From: Methanolobus bombayensis
GTDB taxonomy: Archaea > Halobacteriota > Methanosarcinia > Methanosarcinales > Methanosarcinaceae
Direction: 5' to 3'
Assembly (NCBI RefSeq): GCF_017873415.1
Contig: NZ_JAGGKD010000014.1
Span: 1 to 57,288 of the forward strand
DNA: 57,288 nt
In this document: positions 36,601-44,378 of the stretch, piece by piece
Numbering within the stretch: position 1 is the stretch's first letter
Layout of the letters: each line of letters starts with the position of its first letter
Notes under the pieces: model-generated
Database searches by the model: none
Seen by the model: only the letters and a program-made list of their open reading frames with translations
What the model was told of the DNA's origin: nothing
Made by a program: the position numbers and the translations under genes

Positions 36601-38201
36601 AGACATTCAAAGTATGGACTAACGAAGAACTTGTATCGACAAAATGGTTTGTAGATGGAACACAAGTTTCATCAGGTTCAATGGAATATGACTGGACAGC
36701 AGTTGAAGGTTCACACTTGATTACTTTCACGGGATCCAGTACAACAGGTACTGTAGTACAAACCTGGGATTTGTATGTAACTGAAAGTGCTTCTTCTGAA
36801 TCTCCTGTTTCTTCTGGAACAGGAATTTCATTCACTCCATCAGTTTCTTCCCTGACAGCAACAACAGGTGAATCCACGACATTCTCAGTTGATTCAGGCC
36901 AGGACTTCACAAGTGCAGTCTGGTCTCTTAACGGTGTAGAGGTTGAAAGTGGCACAACCGAGCATGTTGAATCATGGACAACAGCAGGTACTCACACAGT
37001 AACCTTTGAAGGCACTGCAGATGCAGGAACCATTAATAAAGCATGGACAATAATTGTGTCTTCAGCTGAACATTCCAAAATATCCATTTCCCCATCAACT
37101 ACAACAGTAGCTCCGGGAGAATCCTTCACATTGGACGTGTACATAGATCCAACCCAGGATCTTACCGGCTCACAGTTCGATCTGCATTACAGCCAGCTTG
37201 CGAGTATCTCTACTGTAAATGAAGGTGATCTGTTCACAGCAAGCGGACTTTCAACAACCTTCCAGTATGATAATATTGACAATGCAGCAGGACTTCTGGA
37301 CAATGTCTACGCAGCCATAGTAGGTAGCGGAACCATCACCTCTCCGGGTGTAATGGCAACAATCGAGATGGTAGCAGGTAGCAGCTCAGGTATACTTGAC
37401 CTTGGGCTTTCACATGTGATCCTTAGTGATGCAAACTCCAATCCTGCAGGATACAATTTGTCCAACGCAACCGTTCTGATTGATACAGCTCCGCAGTTCT
37501 CATCTGTTTCTTCACAAACAGTAGAAGAAGAGCATAGCCTGAGTTTCGCAGTGAGTGCAACAGATTCAGATGGTGATGATCTTGAATATTCTGCATCCTG
37601 GATTCCTTCAAGTGCATCCTTTAATGCAGATACTGCCATCTTCAGCTGGACACCTTCTGAAGGAGATGCAGGTTCCTACGAAACTTCATTTGAAGTCACA
37701 GATGGATATCTCACAGATACAGTAAGTGTGAACATAACAGTCACACCAACAAATCATATTCCGGAGATTACTCTCCTTGAACCTGCAGATGACTCTACAT
37801 TTGAAGAAGGTTCAACCATTGATGTGAACGTAGCTGCGAGTGATGCTGACGGAGATTTTTTAAGTTACATCATTGAGATTGACGGTGTACAGGTTAGCAC
37901 ATCCACCAGTTACTCATGGGAAACAGACTATGACTCTGCCGGAACACACACCATTAAGGTAACAGTAAGTGATGGAACTGAGGAGATCAGCTCATCAAGT
38001 ACAATAACCATTACTGATCTGCAGCCAAGATGGGATGTAAACGAAGATGGAGTTGTCAATGTACTTGACATCACACTTGTAGGTCAGAACTATGGTGAGT
38101 CCTATGAAACAGATTTACCTCGCTGGGATGTAAACCAGGATGGAACTGTAAATATTCAGGACCTTTCAATAGTTTCAGGTCACTTTGGTGAAACCGTTTA
38201 A
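33618..38201 (+). CDS. Giant secreted surface protein with cohesin and dockerin modules
   Basis: 1527 residues from GTG 33618, five bases after AAGGTG. Signal peptide (MKIKYFVSILLMLFLSSNIATA), a DNRLRE-like domain (about 25-190; VTWNYGRPSVEKW and FQTRSSHGQHHKF are typical), an Ig-like linker, a concanavalin/LamG-like part (about 300-480), and a beta-helix-like middle (about 500-900). Ig-like repeats with GxSxTFxVxxxxxxTxxWxxxG follow, then a cohesin domain (about 1152-1285; ISISPSTTTVAPGESFTLDV), a cadherin-like Ig, another Ig, and a dockerin at the end with two calcium loops, DVNEDGVVNVLDI and DVNQDGTVNIQDL. It probably binds sugars at the surface and links to partner proteins by cohesin-dockerin pairing. 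No PEF tail. The last 1.4 kb is visibly less AT-rich than the first part. Confidence 0.9.
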   Translation: MKIKYFVSILLMLFLSSNIATAEEIIIHPIEDSYVDSNSVNTNFETSKTLYSHSSTSITQYTYLTFYVPEFTGSAHLNMFVTGGYGSSSIALARISPDWNADEVTWNYGRPSVEKWQDYTVDYAPYSVGEWVTWNISSVINEPGYYAFQTRSSHGQHHKFNSSEAGVNVPHLIVETREPDVDIGYNTKTNNDSYAFTVETDEEIMFSITEKNVLSYNWFVNKVNQNINSDSFTFRVPEGVEGQPSSEIWEIRVEGTYENGSAVIREWLISSLPEEEAPDFIDYFTDMNNVWRTSYTSDPWGRELPYYNNQENLVSKGFLSGTSTGTGNVLSTKFNITDGTFKYKIRNPGVKNIYYFQVFDTNGYSWRSEWQSNEFHDYFSILNEHGYIPTSRRWLGQAPGVHNWYNDDWLDITIIKTSEGWWTVYVDGAMMPHVHANFEDALSSASKLSLAANSLLELDCIEVYSDRYVYPPTTIEYGTYPKWWETGETTYGRLDPVDETGIKVSGKNVTLKQIADAIDNPDYITYDSNTRTAILKTNIALYDGSELIIDNEKLIVDTSSQSLSINPKVGVKLSITDSVLTATNNPMIWNFASSISENVYNPDVSRNNDAKTSQPRTNHIYDFRGQFIVENSTIDNTGNLFLDAPYEVTIKNAIFSNHSSIDYGDYTLRGPYENHNQKKRQSYGDKGLWIVPRMDLVDYVVENVTFVEPKTDISLKVIGGEWIQNATTIRDSDLRGVDISVMKALKYEYYQNYWIKNEKSTFALLNILYDLEKISIDGHPRVGGVYQYDEAEIVTKYYLDVILKDSLGNTVSNSDVFFESSNSKYPAESLYEHREYIADKYGPGEGGVSGYGVGYFDEDGNLVGNMHNITYSGGTHTRWYNALPLGSATTDSSGQTALPNSGDPENSIVLIDNVYSSDDTGNLNKESLTYTMNVDAPDGQSVILSGISPDESWYRENPDVSSYTITAVVPEDANSLAITGFAPSSDNVFQVGQSKTFKVWTNEELVSTKWFVDGTQVSSGSMEYDWTAVEGSHLITFTGSSTTGTVVQTWDLYVTESASSESPVSSGTGISFTPSVSSLTATTGESTTFSVDSGQDFTSAVWSLNGVEVESGTTEHVESWTTAGTHTVTFEGTADAGTINKAWTIIVSSAEHSKISISPSTTTVAPGESFTLDVYIDPTQDLTGSQFDLHYSQLASISTVNEGDLFTASGLSTTFQYDNIDNAAGLLDNVYAAIVGSGTITSPGVMATIEMVAGSSSGILDLGLSHVILSDANSNPAGYNLSNATVLIDTAPQFSSVSSQTVEEEHSLSFAVSATDSDGDDLEYSASWIPSSASFNADTAIFSWTPSEGDAGSYETSFEVTDGYLTDTVSVNITVTPTNHIPEITLLEPADDSTFEEGSTIDVNVAASDADGDFLSYIIEIDGVQVSTSTSYSWETDYDSAGTHTIKVTVSDGTEEISSSSTITITDLQPRWDVNEDGVVNVLDITLVGQNYGESYETDLPRWDVNQDGTVNIQDLSIVSGHFGETV

Positions 38202-38216
38202 GTAAATTGATAGTAG

Positions 38217-38243
38217 GCCCCTTTCGGGGCACACTTCTTTTTA
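38217..38243 (+). terminator. Terminator of the cohesin-dockerin gene
   Basis: GCCCC-TTTC-GGGGC (38217-38230) is a tight 5-bp GC stem, 15 bases after the stop, followed by a T-rich tract ending CTTTTTATT. A clear intrinsic-type terminator. Confidence 0.75.
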
Positions 38244-38730
38244 TTCCAATTGTTGTTCTCTCTTTGAACCTGTCAGTTCCTGAAAGATAGTTACTGTTTT
38301 TTCTTTGCAGATAATCTGTGTATGAATCAGAATGAATTGCTTTTCATGGTTTGAGTGAAGCTGCCCGAAAGGCAAATTCTGAAGTACCAATTAATGGAAA
38401 TCAGTAACTTTCAATAACTGCACTATTTCAATTGTCTTCAGGACAGTAGCAAAGGAACGTGCCTCCTGAGGCGTATGGTTGCATTGTTCTTTGTCTGTCA
38501 ACTATTTTTGCAGGCTATCAGAAACACAAGGATCCAAGGGAGAATAAGTTTGACTAATCGAAAGTTGTAGATAACCAAAACCATCCCTGAGGGTCCGGCG
38601 AAGCTGGCACGATTCGAAAAGATGCAATAAAATAATCTGCCTTCAATTGTGACAAGTGTACGATGGCACGAGTCATCCAATGAAGATTTCGACAGAGCCC
38701 AAATTTTTTAAACTACCAGAATACAGTTAT
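38244..38730. other. Unexplained gap, richer in GC than its surroundings
   Basis: 487 bases with no credible ORF; a 60-codon minus-strand frame (38498-38680) looks accidental. Several GC-rich patches occur, among them GCCTC-CT-GAGGC (38461-38472) and CCCTGAGGGTCCGGCGAAGC (about 38586). It may be a relic of a former gene or element, or a structured RNA. Nothing recognised. Confidence 0.3.
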
Positions 38731-39711
38731 TCAAAATCTTCCAGGTAGCAATACACCAATTGCACAGAATAGCATTGTAAGTGCATACATGGCTCTTGTG
38801 GCCTGCTTTTCAGTTACTCTGCGATAGTATGGCAGAATCCATTTCAGTGTAAGTGCGTTTGGAACTTCCAGGGTACCATCTTCTCTTTCTTTTCCAAATT
38901 TGGCAACAGGGAACTTCTTGACTCTCCAGTAGACATACATAAGGAAATTGATCGTATGAGGGATCAGCATAACAAATCCGCTGATGATGAATCCCTGTAC
39001 AACTATTATCGTACCTATGGCTGCTCCTATGGTAAGTGAACCAACGTTACCCCAGAATATCTGGGAAGGGTACCTGTCGTACAGATAGTATCCAAGTGTT
39101 GCACCGGTAATGCTTACAACAGCAAATATATTGTCCACATCACCGATCAATACCGATTTTATGATCAGGGCGATAAGCACGATTACCGATAGTCCCGAAG
39201 CAAGACCGTTAAATCCGGAATGCATGTTCACAAGGTTGGAAGCCACAAGGACATATGTGGGCACAATGAACTGCAGGTAAAGTATTCCCATTTCGATATT
39301 ACCAACACTTGGCAGGTTGAATGCAGTGTGGGTAGCATACTGGATAAGTGGATATGAACAGTAGTACATGAGAAGTAACTTTGTTACCCTGCCAATGTCC
39401 ACCATGTCATCAAGTATTCCGAAAAGACCGAACATGGCAATGACTATAAGGACCACATAATTTGTAGAGGAGAATTTAAAGAACAGGGTGTTCAGGGAGA
39501 AACACACCATGGCCACGAGGATGATGGCTATACCTCCCCTTTCCGGGATCATGGTAACTTCCCTCTTATAATAATCCCTGGCAGTTATTCCCTTTTCTGT
39601 AAGCTTTCTGATAAAATAGGGCATTGAGATGTATGTTGCCAGAAATGGCACCAAAAATGTGCTTCCAAGAACCAGGGCTAAAAGTGTTGAAGGTGAATCC
39701 ATGTCCAGCAT
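38731..39711 (-). CDS. MraY-like GlcNAc-1-phosphate transferase (AglH/Alg7 type)
   Basis: Ten-helix enzyme of the PNPT family that moves a HexNAc-1-phosphate from UDP to a dolichyl or polyprenyl phosphate, the first step of N-glycan or other glycan assembly. The magnesium motif DDMVDIG near residue 100, the NLVNMHSGFNGLASGLS loop and FWGNVGSLTIGA are diagnostic. 326 residues. The ATG follows GAGGA at seven bases. It lies alone on the minus strand, near the UDP-sugar operon. Confidence 0.92.
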   Translation of the reverse strand: MLDMDSPSTLLALVLGSTFLVPFLATYISMPYFIRKLTEKGITARDYYKREVTMIPERGGIAIILVAMVCFSLNTLFFKFSSTNYVVLIVIAMFGLFGILDDMVDIGRVTKLLLMYYCSYPLIQYATHTAFNLPSVGNIEMGILYLQFIVPTYVLVASNLVNMHSGFNGLASGLSVIVLIALIIKSVLIGDVDNIFAVVSITGATLGYYLYDRYPSQIFWGNVGSLTIGAAIGTIIVVQGFIISGFVMLIPHTINFLMYVYWRVKKFPVAKFGKEREDGTLEVPNALTLKWILPYYRRVTEKQATRAMYALTMLFCAIGVLLPGRF

Positions 39712-40108
39712 TGTTCAAATCCTCATAATTACAATATATTTGTATATTATTATATTATCTTGATGTGGGCAATTGCATTAAAAGCGAACCTTCATCAGCT
39801 CATTAAGTTTAATCATTTATTATATATGTACTTACTGCTGTGCATTCACCACATTATGAAATGCATTTTTGCAGCTATCGGGCTTGTTTTCTGAAAAGGC
39901 TTCATTTTATATAATAATGTTTTCCCTTGACATAAAGCATTGTTATATGCTCATAATTATGAGCATGATTTATTGCATCAAACATAAATTTATATAGTAT
40001 CATCGGCCACTTAGAATTGACAGTTGGGTTATGTCACAACATAATAGTTAATGCTCCGATTTGTACGATACTTGTCGCTATATTTCGGAATTATTTACAG
40101 GTGGTACA
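39712..40108. other. Divergent promoter region between the MraY-like and zinc microprotein genes
   Basis: Holds AT-rich promoter sequence for both sides: on the minus strand TATA-like strings near 39730-39760, on the plus strand AATTTATATAGTA at 39988-40000. A perfect 20-bp palindrome (39947-39966) lies 25 bases before the plus-strand TATA box. The leader of the microprotein gene is about 85 bases. Confidence 0.45.
39947..39966. promoter_or_regulatory. Perfect 20-bp palindrome, operator candidate
   Basis: ATGCTCATAATTATGAGCAT is its own reverse complement over all 20 bases. Its place just upstream of the TATA box of the zinc microprotein gene is where archaeal activators or repressors bind. 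The regulator is unknown. Confidence 0.55.
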
Positions 40109-40267
40109 ATGAAATTGGTAGAGAAACAATGCGCAACGTGCGGTAGTCCTATATATGTTTACGAGAACTATGCCCGTGAGGAGATGTTCTGCACTCTTCA
40201 CTGCATGGAACATGCAACATTCGGGACTGTCTCAGGGGACTTAGAACAGTTAAAGACTGTATGCTAA
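40109..40267 (+). CDS. 52-residue zinc-ribbon-like microprotein
   Basis: MKLVEKQCATCGSPIYVYEN starts a tiny protein with CATCG and FCTLHC cysteine pairs, spaced as in a treble-clef or ribbon zinc knuckle, and a final cysteine at the C-terminus. GGTGG four bases before the ATG gives a strong ribosome site. The longer frame from 40061 has none. It has its own promoter and a T-rich tail after the stop (40274-40302) that should end transcription. Function unknown; small zinc proteins often act in transcription or RNA binding. Confidence 0.75.
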   Translation: MKLVEKQCATCGSPIYVYENYAREEMFCTLHCMEHATFGTVSGDLEQLKTVC

Positions 40268-40273
40268 GTCCGG

Positions 40274-40302
40274 ATTTTTCCTTTTTTGTCTTTAGTTTTT
40301 AG
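40274..40302 (+). terminator. Oligo-T terminator of the microprotein gene
   Basis: Three T-runs within 29 bases (TTTTTCC, TTTTTTG, TTTTT), directly after the stop codon and without a hairpin, as is usual for archaeal termination. Confidence 0.5.
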
Positions 40303-40395
40303 TTCTTATAGTTCACATTTTTGCAACTACTTATCTGGTATACTATGGGTACTATGAATTGTAATTGTAAATAGAAATTCATACCTTGCATTGAT

Positions 40396-40412
40396 TAGTA
40401 TTATATAGCAGG
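40396..40412 (+). promoter_or_regulatory. TATA box of the epimerase gene, leaderless spacing
   Basis: TATTATATAG centred near 40404 lies about 27 bases before the ATG at 40431, and no ribosome site is present. The transcript probably begins at or next to the start codon. Confidence 0.55.
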
Positions 40413-40430
40413 CTTGCAATCATTACAACT

Positions 40431-41330
40431 ATGACGCAGGTCCTTATAACCGGTGGTATTGGCCAGTTGGGTAGTTATCTTGTTGACAGCATGAAAGATA
40501 GTTATGAGGTTACAGTGCTGGACAACCTTTCCTCTGGCAAGGAGCCTGATCTTCCTTCAGATGTAACTTTTGTTAAGGAAGATATAAGGTCACCACTTGC
40601 TAAGGAACTTGCATCCAAAAGTGATATCATAATTCATACGGCAGCACAGATAAGTGTTGCAAAGTCCATGTCAGAACCTGTCTTTGATGCCGATAACAAT
40701 GTTTTTGGAACATTGAACCTTCTGGAAGGTGCAAGGTCAGGGGATATCGAAAGATTTGTTTACATCAGTTCTGCTGCTGTTTATGGAAACCCTGAATACC
40801 TGCCTGTGGATGAGAAACATCCTCAGTATCCTATGTCTCCATATGGTACCAGCAAGCTCTGTGGTGAGAAATATTGCAGTATGTACTATCAGGCATATGG
40901 TCTTCCTGCTGTCAGTATAAGACCATTTAACATCTACAGCCCGAGACAGGACCCTTCTAATCCATATTCTGGAGTTATATCAAAATTCATAGGAAGGGTA
41001 AATGAAGGACTTCCACCTGTGATATTCGGTGATGGATCAAACACCAGGGACTTTGTTTCTGCTCATGATGTGGTGAACATGCTCACTCTTCTGGCAAGCG
41101 GGGCCGGAGATGATGGTGAGGTCTATAATGTCGGGACGGGGATGGTCACACGCATAGATGAACTTGCACAGATAGTTCTGGATATATTTGGCAGTTCCAT
41201 GGACATAGAGTACACAGATCCGATGCCAGGTGATATCAAACATAGCTCATCCTGCATAACAAAGGCTAAAGCTATTGGTTTTGAACCTAAGGTTAATCTA
41301 TACCAAGGTCTTGAAGAAATAATTGGTTAA
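40431..41330 (+). CDS. NAD-dependent epimerase/dehydratase (UDP-sugar 4-epimerase-like)
   Basis: 299 residues of the extended SDR family. The N-terminus VLITGGIGQLGSYLV carries a GxxGxxG-type NAD site, then ISSAAVYGNP, the catalytic SPYGTSKLCGEKYC (YxxxK), and FNIYSPRQDPSNPYSGVISKF. UDP-glucose or UDP-GlcNAc 4-epimerase is most likely; archaeal GalE relatives are of this short type. It stands as the first gene of a plus-strand pair with the VanZ-like gene. Confidence 0.9.
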   Translation: MTQVLITGGIGQLGSYLVDSMKDSYEVTVLDNLSSGKEPDLPSDVTFVKEDIRSPLAKELASKSDIIIHTAAQISVAKSMSEPVFDADNNVFGTLNLLEGARSGDIERFVYISSAAVYGNPEYLPVDEKHPQYPMSPYGTSKLCGEKYCSMYYQAYGLPAVSIRPFNIYSPRQDPSNPYSGVISKFIGRVNEGLPPVIFGDGSNTRDFVSAHDVVNMLTLLASGAGDDGEVYNVGTGMVTRIDELAQIVLDIFGSSMDIEYTDPMPGDIKHSSSCITKAKAIGFEPKVNLYQGLEEIIG

Positions 41331-41372
41331 ATGACCGGATAACTATTTTAGCCTTGTAAAACATTTATAAAA

Positions 41373-41996
41373 ATGAACAATATGCAGAGTTTTCTTAAAA
41401 ACAAATATATTGCTACCCTGGTCCTTTACTTCCTTTATCTTGTACAGTTCATCCTGGATCAGGTTTCAAAAGCACAAAAATTTGATTACATGAAACACAA
41501 GAAAGATATTCTGATAGCTCTGACAATACTTTATGCGGGTTTTATCTTCTACTTATCTTCTCAGTCTAACCTGAGCATACCAGCTTCTATTTTTAAGATT
41601 CCTATAATGTATGAGCTGGCTGACATCGCAAAGAACCTGGGTCTTGGTTTTATAATAGACATTGCGGAATATGCCCATGAACACATGGATAAAGTAGCTC
41701 ACATGTTACTGTATTTCGGTCTCGGTTTACTCCTGCACCTGACGTTTAAAAACTCGGATAACGTCATACTCAGAAGATATGCAGCTATTTTTGCGGTAGT
41801 TGTTGGTGTGATATACGGAATCTCTGATGAATATCATCAATCATTTGTTCCCGGTCGTTCTTCCAGTGTACATGATATTCTTGCTGATGGTATAGGAGTA
41901 ACCATAGCACAGATAATTTTTTTGCTGCTTATTCTGATAAATCTGCGCAGGAAAAAAGAAAATGGTGACCGGGAAACAAGTCCCGGTGAAAAATAG
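41373..41996 (+). CDS. VanZ-like membrane protein
   Basis: Up to 207 residues with five membrane helices and the conserved VanZ features: IFYLSSQSN, a histidine in DKVAHMLLYFGLGLLL, and YGISDEYHQSFVPGRSSSVHDILADGIG. The role of this family is unclear; in bacteria it is linked with teicoplanin resistance and surface lipids. The first 39 residues add one helix. An internal ATG at 41490 matches the usual family start, but neither has a ribosome site. Its stop lies two bases from the convergent dehydrogenase gene. Confidence 0.85.
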   Translation: MNNMQSFLKNKYIATLVLYFLYLVQFILDQVSKAQKFDYMKHKKDILIALTILYAGFIFYLSSQSNLSIPASIFKIPIMYELADIAKNLGLGFIIDIAEYAHEHMDKVAHMLLYFGLGLLLHLTFKNSDNVILRRYAAIFAVVVGVIYGISDEYHQSFVPGRSSSVHDILADGIGVTIAQIIFLLLILINLRRKKENGDRETSPGEK

Positions 41997-41997
41997 G

Positions 41998-43434
41998 TCA
42001 CTGGCCAGCTATCTGGTGGCTATTCCTGTCACCGCGACCGATTCCTTTGTACACAAATCCTGAATTTATGAATGCATCAGGATCGATAACATTCCTGCCA
42101 TCTATGATCACAGTATGTGCTTTGCCTGTTAGCTTCTTTATATCCTCCGGTTTCAGAGTGAAGTATTCTTTGTGACCGGTAAAGATAACAACCGCATCTG
42201 CTCCTTCCATAACCTCATCTGAACTTTTCAGTATCTCAACGTCAGGGTAGTTGAGCACATGCGGGTCATGTACTTTAAGTTCTGCTCCTGCTTCCAGCAC
42301 CATATCCCTGTAGGGTTCAGATGGCGGATTACGTGCATCATCGGAGTCGTTGATAAAAGCCCATCCAAGCATGGCGATCTTTGCTCCCTTTATGTCCGTG
42401 TTAATTCTTTTAAGAGCTGCAACTGTCAGGTTGTACATATGCACAGGCATGAAGTCATTGACCCTGCGTGCAAGTACGTATATCGACTCCGCATCCTGTG
42501 GATAATCAAGAGCTTCGGTTCCCAGTTTCACACCACGCTCCAGGTGATAGGTATCTTTTGTAAGGCAGTGTCCTCCGACACCGGCACCTGGCCAGAGTAT
42601 GGCCCTTGTTATACCTTCGCCTTTGAGGCTGTCGATACCGGCCCTTACATCATAGACATTGATTCCCATTGCCTCACAATATAAAGCAAGCTGGTTTGCT
42701 GCTGCGATCTGCAAATCCCTGAACGTGTTCTCTGCTGTCTTTGTAACCTCAGCAGCAGTTGCACTCATTGATATTACTTTGCCTTTTGTCAGAACCGGGG
42801 AATAGAGTTCCACTGCCCTGTCGGTACTTGGCTGGTCGATACCACCAACGATACGGTCATGTTCCTGGATATTGCGGAGAAGTCTTCCCACCATTACTCT
42901 TTCAGGAGCATGTGCCAGTGCAAAATCCTCTCCTGCTTTAAGACCGGATTCTTCCTCAAGAATCTCCGTTGCCATACTTTCAGTGGTTCCCGGAGTGATT
43001 GTGGATTCGAGGACAACCAGAATTCCAGGTTTCAGATGTTTTCCTACATTACGGATGCCTTCCTTGAGTGCTCCAAAGTCAGGTTCCAGTGCTTTTGGAT
43101 CTGCAAAAGGTGTCTGGATAGCCAGTGTTACAGCATCAAGTTCTGATATTCTTGAAAAATCAGGGGTGCATTCAAATTTACCTGCATCGGTAACCTTCTT
43201 AAGAAGTTCTTCAAGGCCGGGTTCTTCACCTTTGAGGGGACTTTCCCCATGGTTGAGCATATCGATCTTATAACCTGAAGAAGGAGAATCCCTCTGGAAT
43301 CCAAGCACATGGTCAAATTTATCTGAATCTGCAAAAAGAGCTGCTGCAGGAATACCAACATAGCCCATACCTATTACGCCTATTTTTTTGATAGGACCCT
43401 TTTCTTTTAATATATTTTCGAGTTTCTGGCTCAT
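41998..43434 (-). CDS. wbpA: UDP-GlcNAc 6-dehydrogenase (WbpA/WbpO-like nucleotide-sugar dehydrogenase)
   Basis: Oxidises the 6-hydroxyl of a UDP-HexNAc to the uronic acid with two NAD. Rossmann site KIGVIGMGYVGIPAA, then ESTITPGTT, APERVMVG, and the catalytic cysteine in GAGVGGHCLTKDTYHL. The C-terminal UDP-binding domain ends HTVIIDGRNV. The start at 43434 follows GAGTGATC, six bases after the stop of the upstream gene. With the next three genes the set matches the Pseudomonas wbpA-B-E-D route to UDP-2,3-diacetamido-2,3-dideoxyglucuronic acid. It is last in the operon. Confidence 0.92.
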   Translation of the reverse strand: MSQKLENILKEKGPIKKIGVIGMGYVGIPAAALFADSDKFDHVLGFQRDSPSSGYKIDMLNHGESPLKGEEPGLEELLKKVTDAGKFECTPDFSRISELDAVTLAIQTPFADPKALEPDFGALKEGIRNVGKHLKPGILVVLESTITPGTTESMATEILEEESGLKAGEDFALAHAPERVMVGRLLRNIQEHDRIVGGIDQPSTDRAVELYSPVLTKGKVISMSATAAEVTKTAENTFRDLQIAAANQLALYCEAMGINVYDVRAGIDSLKGEGITRAILWPGAGVGGHCLTKDTYHLERGVKLGTEALDYPQDAESIYVLARRVNDFMPVHMYNLTVAALKRINTDIKGAKIAMLGWAFINDSDDARNPPSEPYRDMVLEAGAELKVHDPHVLNYPDVEILKSSDEVMEGADAVVIFTGHKEYFTLKPEDIKKLTGKAHTVIIDGRNVIDPDAFINSGFVYKGIGRGDRNSHQIAGQ

Positions 43435-43439
43435 GATGA

Positions 43440-44378
43440 TCACTCTTTTATATCTATCATTTTTTCTTCTTTGTATGAACTGATGGCTGCAAGACTGACC
43501 TTAAGTGCATGTTTTCCGTCATTTCCTGAAGGTTCTGGCTGCTTGCCATTATTAATGCAATCTATGAAATATTCAAGTTCGTTCTTTAGTGGTTCCTTTT
43601 GATCTATCTTTGCTTTCCTGACCCAACCACTGTCATGCAATTCTACAGTCTGGTCCATATAATCAAGATAGGCAACACCCTCGACACCAACTGCTGTGAG
43701 TTTTCTCACTTTATGGGGTGTGAGCCAGTTTACCTCAACCAGCCCTGAGAACTCATGATCGTATCTCATGTGTATGGTGGCGTGATCCTCAAAGGAATGG
43801 ATATCTGCTCCGGCCACTGTATATACCTGGTTGACACTTCTGCCATAAAGATATGATATTACATCGATATCATGAACACCGATGTCCAGAATTACACCGA
43901 CATCTCTTATCCTTGGATTATAAGGTCCTACCCTTGTGGTTGATATTGATACGATCTTACCAAGAAGTCCGGAGTCGATGATCTCTTTCAGTTTTATTAC
44001 AGCAGGATTGAACCTTTCAATATGTCCAACCATTACCAGGCGTTCATTCTCTTTCGCCTTATCAATGATATCATTGGCGTTTTCCACCGTGTCAGCAATA
44101 GGTTTCTCAACAAGCACATGTGCACCTGCCTCTATGGCATCAATGGCCACCTGACGATGCATCTTTGTAGGGACTACGATGCTCACTGCATCCATTCCTG
44201 ATGCAAGCATTTCTTTGTAATCTGTAAAGGCTTTTGTATCGTATTGTTGCGCAAGGCTCTCCACAAGATCTTTGTCTATATCGGAAATACCAGCAAGTTC
44301 CACATCCGGCATTTCACTATAAATTCTGATGTGATTCTTACCCATGGCACCGGCGCCGATAACGCCTACTTTTAACAT
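43440..44378 (-). CDS. wbpB: Gfo/Idh/MocA oxidoreductase (WbpB-like)
   Basis: Oxidises C3 of the UDP-HexNAc uronate to the 3-keto sugar, supplying the next enzyme. N-terminal VGVIGAGAMGKNHIRIYSE is the NAD fold; the catalytic motif EKPIADTVENAND (EKP) follows, then GHIERFNPAV and the substrate region DIGVHDIDVISYLYGR. 312 residues from ATG 44378, which overlaps the aminotransferase stop by seven bases; the longer frame would begin inside that gene. Coupled translation with both neighbours. Confidence 0.91.
   Translation of the reverse strand: MLKVGVIGAGAMGKNHIRIYSEMPDVELAGISDIDKDLVESLAQQYDTKAFTDYKEMLASGMDAVSIVVPTKMHRQVAIDAIEAGAHVLVEKPIADTVENANDIIDKAKENERLVMVGHIERFNPAVIKLKEIIDSGLLGKIVSISTTRVGPYNPRIRDVGVILDIGVHDIDVISYLYGRSVNQVYTVAGADIHSFEDHATIHMRYDHEFSGLVEVNWLTPHKVRKLTAVGVEGVAYLDYMDQTVELHDSGWVRKAKIDQKEPLKNELEYFIDCINNGKQPEPSGNDGKHALKVSLAAISSYKEEKMIDIKE

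Noticed and set aside
36434-36955. 173-codon open frame on the minus strand
   Set aside because: It is antisense to the Ig-like part of the large surface protein, has no ribosome site or recognisable motif, and results from repetitive Ser/Thr-rich codons.
38498-38680. 60-codon minus-strand frame
   Set aside because: It has hydrophobic runs but no ribosome site or recognisable family, and lies in the unexplained gap; it is probably accidental.
42259-43273. Several plus-strand frames of 95 to 141 codons
   Set aside because: All are shadows of the wbpA-like dehydrogenase with no motifs or ribosome sites.
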